From: Euglena gracilis
Lineage: Eukaryota; Euglenida; Euglenophyceae; Euglenales
Assembly: GCA_039621445.1 (NCBI GenBank)
Contig: CP154956.1
Location: forward strand, 35,313,437-35,377,436
Reading direction: 5' to 3'
Length of the DNA: 64,000 nt
The position numbers and the translations under genes were made by a program. The notes under the pieces were generated by a model, which was not told the origin of the DNA, searched no databases, and saw only the letters and a list, made by a program, of their open reading frames with translations. Of the stretch, positions 56,433-64,000 are shown piece after piece (within the stretch, counting starts at the first letter, position 1; the number at the start of each line of letters is the position of its first letter).

Positions 56433-57266
56433 AGGCCTTTGCTCAAGGACCCCAAGGGTCCACTGGCTAGCTATTTTGCTAGACACTGAAAAAAGGAACA
56501 GGCTAGACCCCCCCGGGGGGGTCCCCGACTGGAAAAAATTCCTCCGGCGGGGAGGGCCCACAAGGATTTCCACTAGCCAAATTTGGACTAACCACAATCC
56601 CCCCAGCGGGGTATTGCGAACACTTAACCAATGGCCTGACACGCACACACACAACACACCCAATAAATGCCCAGTGCCCAATTGTCTGCAGTCCAAAGTT
56701 AAACGGTTGAGCCTTTCAAGCACAGCCAAAAACTTGAAGAAATTTTCGAAGCTTCAACCCCGAACCAGATGAAAAAAGTAAATTTGATTTGTTTCCAAGT
56801 GACTGCAAGTCAACAGGTTGCGATTCATTGAGCAAAAAAGTCCATTTTGGGACTTTTTTTGTGCGTCCCTGATAAACGCGCCTGATACGTGCGCCTAATG
56901 GCTTGTCCCTGAAAACCACACTCCCTGCACTTATTGGGGGAATACACCCAAAATTTACCAAATCGGCCTAGGAGTCTGCAGCAGCCTACGTCACACACAT
57001 GCACACATGCAGCGGTATGAGGGATCACCGCAGGGGAAGGCGAAGTCTCAAAAGCACCGTCGACATGATGATAAGGAAACAACACAGGGCCAGGTGGGGG
57101 CTATGAACAAACGTCGGAAGGCAACGTGAAACCTCGGTGGAGGGTGTGCCATAAAATACACAGTGCTCTCCTCCTGGCACGCTGTCGGGAGATGAGAGTT
57201 TGGGTCCGTGGGCGACGGCCGGCAACCACCCAAAACATCAGGTTCCGAATTGCTCTCCGCCGCGGT
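55441..57266. other. Intergenic: upstream of the 55440 gene, downstream of the carbamoyltransferase gene
   Basis: Contains a G28 run at 55772-55800, a (CA)n tract at 56328-56430 and C/G-run pairs at 56508-56523. A weak GTGCGC/TGCACTTATTGGG patch at 56860-56940 belongs to the 26228 repeat family. No terminator or promoter can be defined. Confidence 0.45.
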
Positions 57267-57326
57267 CTACTTCACCTTCAGGACTTCCTCCCGGCTAAAC
57301 AGCTTGCCCTCCACGTACACGCAGTC
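57267..57326 (-). CDS. Last exon of the carbamoyltransferase gene (candidate)
   Basis: Acceptor CTGGCCAG is followed by DCVYVEGKLFSREEVLKVK and TAG (57269-57267), exactly 20 codons including the stop. The VYVEGKLF pattern suits the final strand of NodU/CmcH-type C-terminal domains. A donor-like AAG|GTGAAG overlaps the last codons, so the exon could instead continue by splicing. The intron to the previous exon contains a 1.3-kb hAT-like element. Confidence 0.5.
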   Translation of the reverse strand, partial: DCVYVEGKLFSREEVLKVK

Positions 57327-57562
57327 CTGGCCAGGCCGCTCCTCGGGGGGTGGCAAGCAAGGTCAAAATGACTTCATTCCACGCTGTTGGTGTGCCGCCG
57401 CAGTGCAGGCTGGAGAACTCTGGGGATCCCCAACCCCATCCATCAAAATGCAATTCGACCCGAAATCAATCCCACTGAGAGGACAATGGAGTTTTGCTGC
57501 AGGCTGGGGGCCGGATCCTGTGTGGTTCCGGTCAGGCACCTATAGTCATGCCCAAAAATTTC

Positions 57563-57640
57563 CCCATTTTAGGCCATTTTAGGCCATTTTAGGCCATTTT
57601 AGGCCATTTAAGGCCATTTTAGGCCATTTTAGGCCATTTT
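57563..57640. repeat. Left subterminal CCATTTTAGG array
   Basis: Seven to eight head-to-tail 10-bp units, one with a deletion, run to GGTATAGGTGGGGGT. Confidence 0.95.
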
Positions 57641-58709
57641 AAGGTATAGGTGGGGGTTCTGAAAATCATAATTTCTCGTCATTTTTGTCCCAAAAACTGT
57701 ATCATAACATGTGCAAACCTTCTCTTATTCAGTAATAAGAAATGTACATACAAAAAAGCATGCAAAATTCATGAACAATGTATCAAAACCATGCGCAACA
57801 AATCTTAATTCATACCCATAGAGGAGTTCTGAACAGTAAGAAATTATGGCAGTGAATTATTTTAAAAAAAAAAAAACGTTTGACAAATATAAAAAGTTTT
57901 TATTTGCGCAACCAAAAAGGCGCCCAGTTCTTTGTATTTTGTGAATATACGCCATTTTGCAGGATTTCGCAAAAAGAAGCCATTTTTCTGAAAGATGATG
58001 CTGTTGCATGGTGAAATTCAATTTGAGAGCCGAGCAAAGCTGAGAGCCTCTTCTCCGTGTTTGTTTTCCCCTTTGGGGAAACTTAATACTAAAAAAGGTT
58101 CATAAACAGGAGAGAATCTCATTCATAATTGTTTGTGGTTGTTTGGGTCACTTGATCACTTGGCGTGATTATTTGTGGTTTTGGAAAATCCCCAAAATTG
58201 TGCTGGTTCGTGATTTGAAGGAATCCCTGGTACGTAGCAAAACAAATGAGCATGCACATCTTTCAATTAAGATTTTTCCAACATCTTTCGTCTTTCTTTC
58301 CCTGTCTTTTTCCCCATGCTTCCAAATTTGCACTGTTTCACATTGTTTCACAAATTTGCACATTATACCCATGACGAGCATTATTCGGATCAGACGTGGA
58401 TGCAAGAGAAAGAGACGCTTATAAAACAGGAACTTGTCTTCCAAACACAACTGTCATGAGGGCATTCATTCTTGAGAAAAACGGCAATTGCTTTCAGAAA
58501 ATTGGCAATTGTTTTGAGAAACTGACAATTTTTTTTGGAGAAAATTGGCAATTATTTAGAGATAATTGACCAAATACAATTGAGAAAATTGGCAGTCATT
58601 TTGATTTCGATACATATTCCTCAACCTGCTGTAACAAAAGACACCGAAAGTAATTACCTGAATGGCATCAGTTGTTCACAAAAAAAAATGTTGTGCAACA
58701 GAAATTTTC

Positions 58710-58845
58710 CCATTTTAGGCCATTTTAGGCCATTTTAGGCCATTTTAGGCCATTTTAGGCCATTTTAGGGACCCCCACCTATAGGGGGTCAAAAAGTCAT
58801 TTTAGGCCATTTTAGGCCATTTTAGGCCATTTTAGGCCATTTTAG
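58710..58845. repeat. Right subterminal CCATTTTAGG array
   Basis: Two blocks of the same unit in the same orientation, 58710-58766 and 58797-58845, are separated by ACCCCCACCTATAGGGGGTC, which resembles the element terminus. Such arrays are typical transposase-binding regions in hAT elements (family knowledge; binding is inferred). Confidence 0.93.
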
Positions 58846-58866
58846 CTATAGGTGCCTGGTTCCGGT

Positions 58867-59400
58867 AAACCCCCCTCCCTAAAAAGTGCGCACCCCATTG
58901 TCAAATCTCAGGTCAAAAAGCTCACACAATTCTCACAACTGTCCTTCTCAGACCAAATATTTATATCGTCCAAACCCAAATTTGACACATAACCACTTAA
59001 CTCATAGCTTGACATCACAAGAAGGGGGAAACTGAAAAAGAGTGGTGGAAAATCAAGTAACCCCCCCCCCCAAATATAAAGCCCCCCCCGGACCAAAAAG
59101 TTTCTAATTTTTCCTGAATAACACCAGCGTCTGGCTCCACATTGGGGGGGGCTTTATATTTGGGCGGCAAAACCAAACCCCCCCAGGGGGGCTTTATATT
59201 TGGGGGGGCTTTATATTTGGGGGCTTTATATTTGGGGGGCAAAACCAAACCCCCCCAGGGGGGGGGCTTATATTTATATTTGGGGGGGGCTTTATATTTG
59301 GGGAGGTTTACGTTGTACTCTGCTCTAATAAATGCGCACCCCTTGGGGTTCGAAACTACGTCCTTAAGATGCGTGCACCCGTGCACTTATTAGGGGGGGT
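58867..59400. repeat. Dispersed repeat (copy of 26228-26510) with nested G-run element
   Basis: The flanks match 26228-26510. Between 59058 and 59300 lies an insertion of CCCCAAATATAAAGCCCC and its inverse GGGGCTTTATATTTGGGG in several copies. Confidence 0.75.
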
Positions 59401-60431
59401 TTACTTCCTCTCCTTTGCCCAACGTGGGGGGGGGGGGGGTTGCTAGACTAGAGGGGGGGGGGGTGACCTTGGTCGGCCGGGAAAAAAATTGGCCATTGGT
59501 GGGGTGGGGAGAGGCCATTTTTTGGCTGGCTTTGGCTGGCCAAGCCGAGTGGCACGAAAACGTCGGACGCCATTGCCATCTCCCCTCAACCCCTCTGTCA
59601 ACCTTCTCGTTCTGTCGCTGCCGCATTGCGTTGCATCATAACCCAATGACCGCACATTCTGGACAGTGCCTTTCAGGACCTTTAATGGGGGGGTGGGGGC
59701 GCCATTCGCCTGATCGCCACCCAAGGACTTAAATAAATATTTTGTGGGCACCCTTCTGGGATTCTTCCGATTTAGTTTTTATTTCGTGCATATTGTTCTA
59801 AAAACTTGTAAGAAACAACACCTTGCGAAGCTTGTTTTTTTCAGGCACTGGGGACTGTGGACAGGTGGGAGGGGAGGTGGTGTTTGAAGGGAGGGTTTGG
59901 CTTGTGTGACAGTCATGTATTTTGTTGGCTCCCATTCTTTTAGTGAAATGGGTGCATATTCATAGATTTCGAAGAATGGGCAAAAATATTGAAGATTGAG
60001 AATGCCTTTGCCTCACATTTGACAGAAAATACGATGTTTGCAGAGGGTGCACTCGTATGCGGATATGGGTGGGTTCATTTGTGTGCAAGAGAGAGAGAGA
60101 GAGAGAGAGAGTGGGCAGAAGGGTTGCCAAGGAAGAAGATATGAGTATCCTATTACCAGGGTATCATCACTATACCATGTACGTTTTTTGTTGTGCGTTG
60201 GAAGGCCTGAGCCCCTTGATGAAACTCATCACTCCACGGCTGACCAACTCCCCTTCCAGTAAAAAAGGAAAAAATGAAGGCAGTTGGGCCTGAAAATTAT
60301 TTGATGTCATGAAAAATACCGCCTTCTGACACATTTTTTTTGCCAAAATTGTGGCCTGGGAGTTCGGGTCATGTTTTGTTGGAAGTTGTATTTTGATCAA
60401 CATTTCTGGGGGAGAGGAGGCGGGCCTGGAC
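59401..60431. other. Intron of the carbamoyltransferase gene
   Basis: G13 and G11 runs at 59427 and 59454; (GA)n at 60086-60111. No exon is seen. Confidence 0.5.
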
Positions 60432-60596
60432 GAGGTCAGGCAGGGACTTCAGCAACTCGATAACCTCCTTGATGGTGTTGATGATGGGCTTGCCCTTCGT
60501 GTTGAACGACGTGTTGATGACCACGGGCTGGCCGATGCCCTTCGCCACCAGCTGCAGCAGCTCATACAGCCACGGGTTGGGCCCAGGTGGCCCGGA
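60432..60596 (-). CDS. Carbamoyltransferase C-terminal domain exon
   Basis: The frame reads NPWLYELLQLVAKGIGQPVV then INTSFNTKGKPIINTIKEVI and ELLKSLPDL, ending at donor GACCTC|GTCCAG. The PVV-NTSFN-KG-PI motif is the hallmark of the C-terminal domain of the NodU/CmcH/TobZ carbamoyltransferase family, which transfers a carbamoyl group from carbamoyl phosphate through carbamoyl-adenylate to a hydroxyl of a sugar or other acceptor. The 5' limit is approximate. With the next exon upstream (60898-61045) it makes the family identification secure. The family is chiefly bacterial; here the gene has introns, so it is a nuclear gene. Substrate unknown. Confidence 0.85.
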
Positions 60597-60897
60597 ACAG
60601 AACAGCGGATGCGCTGCTGTTTGGAAGACACACGTCCCCACCACCTTGGAAACGGTCGGCCGGGTGGACAACACCGCCTTGACAGCTTCTCAGCCATGAC
60701 CTGATGGCCGTATCCCCTGGCCCCTGGGAACTCTCATGCCGGAGAATTCGTATTTCTGGCCCGCGTGGGAAATTCTTTCCGGCCGACCCGTCAACGACAT
60801 TCCCCCCGGAAGGAGGGGAGGGTAGGTTGGTTCCGGTGCAAGTGAAAAACCCAACTCCCTGATTTGACAGCGCCACCCCCGGAACTGAGCAACCCAC

Positions 60898-61045
60898 CGG
60901 GGTGGGAATGGCCGCCGCGGGCAGCCTGGCTGGCCTCTCGGGTCACGGTCTGGGGGCGGGCGCTGCCGTCGTAGTGGGCGATGGCCGGGTACTGCTTCTC
61001 CACGCCGCGCTTCAGCTTCGGGGCGAACGACATGTAGGGGGCAGG
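60898..61045 (-). CDS. Carbamoyltransferase exon, preceding block
   Basis: Acceptor AACCGGCAG and donor CACCCCG|GTGGGT bound 148 nt reading PAPYMSFAPKLKRGVEKQYP then AIAHYDGSARPQTVTREASQ. P-YM-FAP-(n)-PA-H-DGSAR-QTV is the block that precedes the NTSFN motif in NodU/CmcH proteins. The catalytic N-terminal part is not found upstream in the window: 61.1-64 kb is occupied by composite element 3 and by a duplicated fragment. The gene may be interrupted, or its 5' exons may lie beyond the window. Confidence 0.82.
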
Positions 61046-61118
61046 CTGCCGGTTGTTTCTTTGGAAAGAAAACCCCAGGCAGGCATTCACTCAGTGTGGT
61101 GGATGCGGGGGTGGTCGT

Positions 61119-61351
61119 TCACGGGAGGTAGGGCGACCGTTGGTAGGGTCGCGGCCGGCCCTACCACGTCCCAGCACAAAAGAACGTGGTTGGGTCGCGG
61201 CCGGCCGCGGTCAGCCGCGGCCGGCCGCGACCCAACCTTCGGCAATGTTTTGGTAGGGTCGCGGCCGACCGCGGTCGGCCGTGACCCTACCTTGAAAAAA
61301 AAAAGTTGGACCGCGGTTGACCACGGCCAACCGCGACCCAACCTCCCGTGA
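61119..61351. repeat. Left palindrome array of element 3
   Basis: GGTAGGGTCGCGGCCGGCC and inverses alternate with CAAAAAA-type spacers; bounded by CACGGGAGGTAGGG and CCCAACCTCCCGTG. Confidence 0.93.
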
Positions 61352-61385
61352 CCCTGAGGTCGTGGGTTCGATACCCACCTCGCAT
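61352..61385 (+). other. tRNA 3'-half-like sequence with B box
   Basis: AGGTC, then a perfect 5-bp T stem GTGGG-TTCGATA-CCCAC (61362-61378), then seven bases, looks like the variable loop, T arm and acceptor 3' strand of a tRNA; GGTTCGATACC fits the B-box consensus. No matching anticodon or D arm precedes it, so it is not a tRNA gene. Confidence 0.45.
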
Positions 61386-61565
61386 TCGAGAATGAACCTC
61401 GGGTTCCATACAGCCATACAAGCCTTTTTTAAGGGTCGGCTTTTGTTGTCAAAAACCACCATGTGGAATTTGGCCGTATCAGGAGGCGAATCACTTGCGT
61501 TACCAACTCCAAGGGGGGCTGTGGGGGGTGTTGGGCGTCTGGGGCGTGATAAATTGGCCCCTAAA

Positions 61566-61715
61566 AGGTACCAGCTACCCCAAAGAGCCACCCAACTAGG
61601 GTTAATACACATCGGGGGACCCTCGCTCGGCGCCTTCGGCGCCTCGCCCGGGTCCCCCCATGCTTTTAACCCTAGTTGGGCGGCTCTTTGGGTTTGCTGG
61701 GCACCTTGTAGAGAC
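61566..61715. repeat. Long hairpin module, copy 3
   Basis: GGTACCAGCTACCCCAAAGA, then CCACCCAACTAGGGTTAA, CGGGGGACCC, GGCGCCTTCGGCGCC and the inverse arms ending CTAGTTGGGCGGCTCTTTGG. It is about 90 percent alike to the copies in element 2, and some differences are compensated (GTCGCC to GCCACC with GGCGAC to GGCGGC partly). Confidence 0.9.
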
Positions 61716-62115
61716 CAATCTAACAACGTTGAGCGGGAAATGTTCTGCTGTTTGGATAAGAATCGTAACCCTAACCCTACTCCTTCAAATAACCTCATGA
61801 ATTCTTTTTGGCCACAGTGAAACGCCATCAGGAAATCCTTTTGCCCGTAATAATGGCAGGGGTGGAATCCATTTTGCAGGAGGCGAAGGGTTTCCCTTGG
61901 TGATCTTTTGTCCCTAAAAGGATATGGAGAGGAATTTACTTTTTAAATGCATATTTTTCATTCTGCTGTTATTTACAAGTACGCCATGGTTTTGGTATTA
62001 TGTAGAGCCAATTACCAACTGCCACGGAGAGCGTATCACCGTGGGTATCAGAATAGCAGAGGGCGCAGGGAACGAAGGTTGGATCGGGGGCTCGCAGAAC
62101 AGTGTTCGGACAGTC

Positions 62116-62432
62116 ATGGGAGGTGGGGTCGCAGTCGGCCGCGGCCGACCGCGACCCCACCAAAAAAATGCATTTGGTAGGGCCGCGGCCGACCGCGACC
62201 CCACCAAAAAAATGCATTTGGTAGGGCCGCGGCTGGCCGCGGCCGACCGCGGTCCCACCAAAAAAAAAAATTGGTAGGGCCGCGGCCGGCCGCGGCCCTA
62301 CCTATTCAAAATTTTGAGAGCCAAAATTGGCTGTGGTTGGGTCGCGGTCGGCCGCGGCCTTAACAAAAACCTGTTTTGGTAGGTTGACGGCCGGCCGCGG
62401 CCGGCCGCGGCACCCACCTCCCACGAACCTAC
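62116..62432. repeat. Right palindrome array of element 3
   Basis: Five or six units of GGTAGGGCCGCGGCCGACCG and inverses, separated by CCAAAAAAATGCATTTGG, itself a palindrome; bounded by GGGAGGTGGGGTCGC and CCTACCTCCCGTG. Confidence 0.93.
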
Positions 62433-62935
62433 CTCCCGTGGCATCCCACCCGTGGATGCGGGGCAACCGTGGACACACACAAAAAAAGTCGTGGAGGACC
62501 TTGGAAACCAAAAAGAGCTTCCGAGCCGCGGCTCATCTCTGGACACCAAAAAATGTTTTGTGAGCCACACTTCATGAATATATGCCCCGGGGAGGAGTTG
62601 ACTTCTGCCATGGCCTTCCCCCGAGGCAGATGGGTTTCGGTCCCAGCCGTAAAAAAAAATCCCTCCCCCCTCCCAAACCAATCTCCTGAGGAATCAAAAT
62701 TTATCTTTCTATTTCCCCCTCCGTTCGATCTTTTCACCCAGATACCGCCCAGAGTAAAGACTTTCATTGTCCTGAAAGGCCTTCTCACAGAAACATGTTG
62801 TTGAACTGCACAAAACTTTGATGGCAAAAAAATGGAGGTTCAGCGACTCACAGCGGGTAGGGGGGTGGAGAAAGAAGGTAAATACAAAGAAGATAAATAC
62901 ACAAATCCTGGCCGTAAGAAACGGACGCACAAGAC

Positions 62936-63013
62936 CTGGTACCAGTGCTCCAGGTACTGCTCAAGCAAGGTCAAATAGCAGTCCTCCGGCAGGGGCGTCA
63001 CTGCTTGGTTGGC
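62936..63013 (-). CDS. Duplicate of the SMPD4-like exon 27067-27144
   Basis: All 26 codons and both splice sites are kept (acceptor CACGCCAG, donor TACCAG|GTCTTG); the single change is synonymous. Whether it belongs to a second complete gene beyond the window or to a stranded fragment is unknown, because the next exons downstream are those of the carbamoyltransferase gene. Confidence 0.6.
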
Positions 63014-63390
63014 CTGGCGTGCACACGGAGGGTCAAACATAAAAAACGGGGGAGGGCTGACAAACAGCACGTGGAACTGAGATTACCCCCCCCCAAATAC
63101 ACCGGGAATATTATTTGGTTGGCCGAAATCAAGAGTGCAGATTGTGAAGGTTTGGGGAAACGCAATACAAGCGGCCGGTTGTTGGCCCCCCGGGCTTGGC
63201 TTCTTTTCTCGAAGACGTTTGCAGGAATGTTCGAACGGGCAGGAAATGGCTGGTGCCTGTCTGCATGGACCACTCGGTGCCAGTGGTCAAGAAGCGCCTC
63301 CAGCGTTGCCCCAGGGCAAACTTTCGTCCTTCTGCTCCTCCCTTTCCATTTCCGACATTTTCTCTGTCTTGCTGCCACTCCTCTCCACAC

Positions 63391-63446
63391 CTTCGTCAGG
63401 AGCGCCGACTGCTGCCGCTGCTGCAGGATGAAGGCGGGGGTCTGGC
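63391..63446 (-). CDS. Duplicate of the SMPD4-like exon 27524-27579
   Basis: Reads QTPAFILQQRQQSALLTK with intact splice sites; two residues differ from copy A (both to Gln). Confidence 0.55.
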
Positions 63447-63765
63447 CTGGGGATGAAAATGACGATCAGGCTGGGCCACGACGACGCCGATCTGGCGACA
63501 CTTCCATTGGCTGAAAGCCTCCCAAAACGTGGAAGCTGCAAACCAAACAATATGGGTTTTTAATAATGTACCTCCCCCCCCATCAGTGCACGGGTGCGCA
63601 CTTTTTTGGAGCCCCTGAATTTCGGCCCTTTGATGGCGCGTACTTATTAGGATGGTAACAAAAATTGTGAAAATGGTTCAAAGCTGCCCAAAATAAGCAA
63701 AAATGTCCAAAATGGAGCAGGCAATTGCCGAAAATCGTAAAAATGGAGCAGGCACAATCCCAGTT

Positions 63766-63767
<2 letters not shown>

Positions 63768-63831
<64 letters not shown>
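63768..63831. repeat. (GT)n microsatellite
   Basis: About 64 bp of pure GT where copy A has only 13 bp. Confidence 0.97.
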
Positions 63832-63834
<3 letters not shown>

Positions 63835-64000
63835 CAGTTTTCAGGGAGGAAATGTTAGCAGGTGTGCGGAATTAGGAGGGTGCGCAATTATCAGGGCAAT
63901 TCAAGGAATTCACAACAAAAAAAAAACCCCTGCTTTATTGTTTGGGAAGCCGAAAAGCAGAAAATCTCCGCCATCAGGGTTATTATTTGCGAGAAGAAGT

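Larger units (their letters stand above)
57533..58858. mobile_element. hAT-like element, TSD GTTCCGGT
   Basis: The 1326-bp element has perfect 13-bp terminal inverted repeats CAGGCACCTATAG/CTATAGGTGCCTG. The exact 8-bp duplication GTTCCGGT is at 57525-57532 and 58859-58866. Arrays of the 10-bp repeat CCATTTTAGG lie inside both ends. The AT-rich interior has frames up to 93 codons and no transposase, so it is non-autonomous. It is inserted in a copy of the dispersed repeat that continues at 58867. Confidence 0.95.
61109..62451. mobile_element. Composite Mutator-like element 3, TSD GTGGATGCGG
   Basis: The 1343-bp element has ends GGGTGG-(5)-CACGGGAGGTAGG and the inverse CCTACCTCCCGTG-(5)-CCACCC. 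The exact 10-bp duplication GTGGATGCGG is at 61099-61108 and 62452-62461. Palindrome arrays of GGTCGCGGCCGGCCGCG-type words flank a core that holds the long hairpin module, TAACCCTAACCCTACTCCTTC and a tRNA-like B box. It has the same plan as elements 1 and 2 but different palindromes. It lies in the intron or 5' flank of the carbamoyltransferase gene. Confidence 0.92.
62707..64000. repeat. Segmental duplication, copy B
   Basis: Colinear with 26838-28085 and runs off the window. It includes the exon pair below and an expanded (GT)n at 63768-63831. Confidence 0.95.

Noticed and set aside
61300-61385. Complete tRNA gene
   Set aside because: T arm and variable loop are good but no anticodon stem or D arm can be folded upstream.

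Overview
The window is nuclear DNA of a eukaryote, most likely a unicellular alga or other protist; I cannot name the species. Evidence: no operons or dense coding; short GC-rich coding islands with strong third-position G/C bias, bounded by GT-AG splice sites and separated by 0.3-6 kb of intron-like DNA; TTAGGG-type telomere-like repeats; long (CA)n tracts; many nested transposons. I found no rRNA, no complete tRNA and no CRISPR array.

Layout. 0-12 kb is almost entirely mobile DNA: a minus-strand retroelement (gag-like frame 11391-9967, reverse transcriptase 4366-3497) is split by a plus-strand LTR retrotransposon (4371-9962, TSD GCTG), whose 3' LTR is in turn hit by a hAT-type MITE (9239-9528). 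12.5-13.0 kb is a short TA-flanked element. From about 15 to 57 kb all recognisable exons lie on the minus strand. Those between 35.6 and 15.2 kb appear to form one gene with motifs in the order expected for the SMPD4/neutral sphingomyelinase-3 family (tentative). Exons at 55.4-36.1 kb, beginning with an ATG exon at 55440, belong to one or more genes I do not recognise. Exons at 61.0, 60.5 and 57.3 kb encode the C-terminal part of a NodU/CmcH-type carbamoyltransferase. At 62.7-64 kb a >1.2 kb copy of 26.8-28.1 kb carries two SMPD4-like exons again.

The most interesting finding is a family of three composite transposons, 43822-46443, 50842-52913 and 61109-62451. Each has a perfect 10-bp target duplication (Mutator-like), related G-rich termini and the same plan: terminal inverted repeat, subterminal array of short palindromes whose sequence is private to that element, a core, a second palindrome array, terminal inverted repeat. 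The cores share telomere-like AACCCTATTCC sequence, in the first case expanded into 1.6 kb of (CCCTAA)n variants, and the second and third share a long perfect-looking hairpin module.

Other well-supported elements are a 1.3-kb hAT-like element (57533-58858, TSD GTTCCGGT) with arrays of a CCATTTTAGG repeat at both ends, a second MITE (41599-41837, TSD ATCCCCAT), and C/G-homopolymer-tipped elements inserted at TA. Several insertions can be verified inside the window because an empty homologous site is also present. Exon limits are read by eye from splice consensus and frame; transcript data would be decisive.
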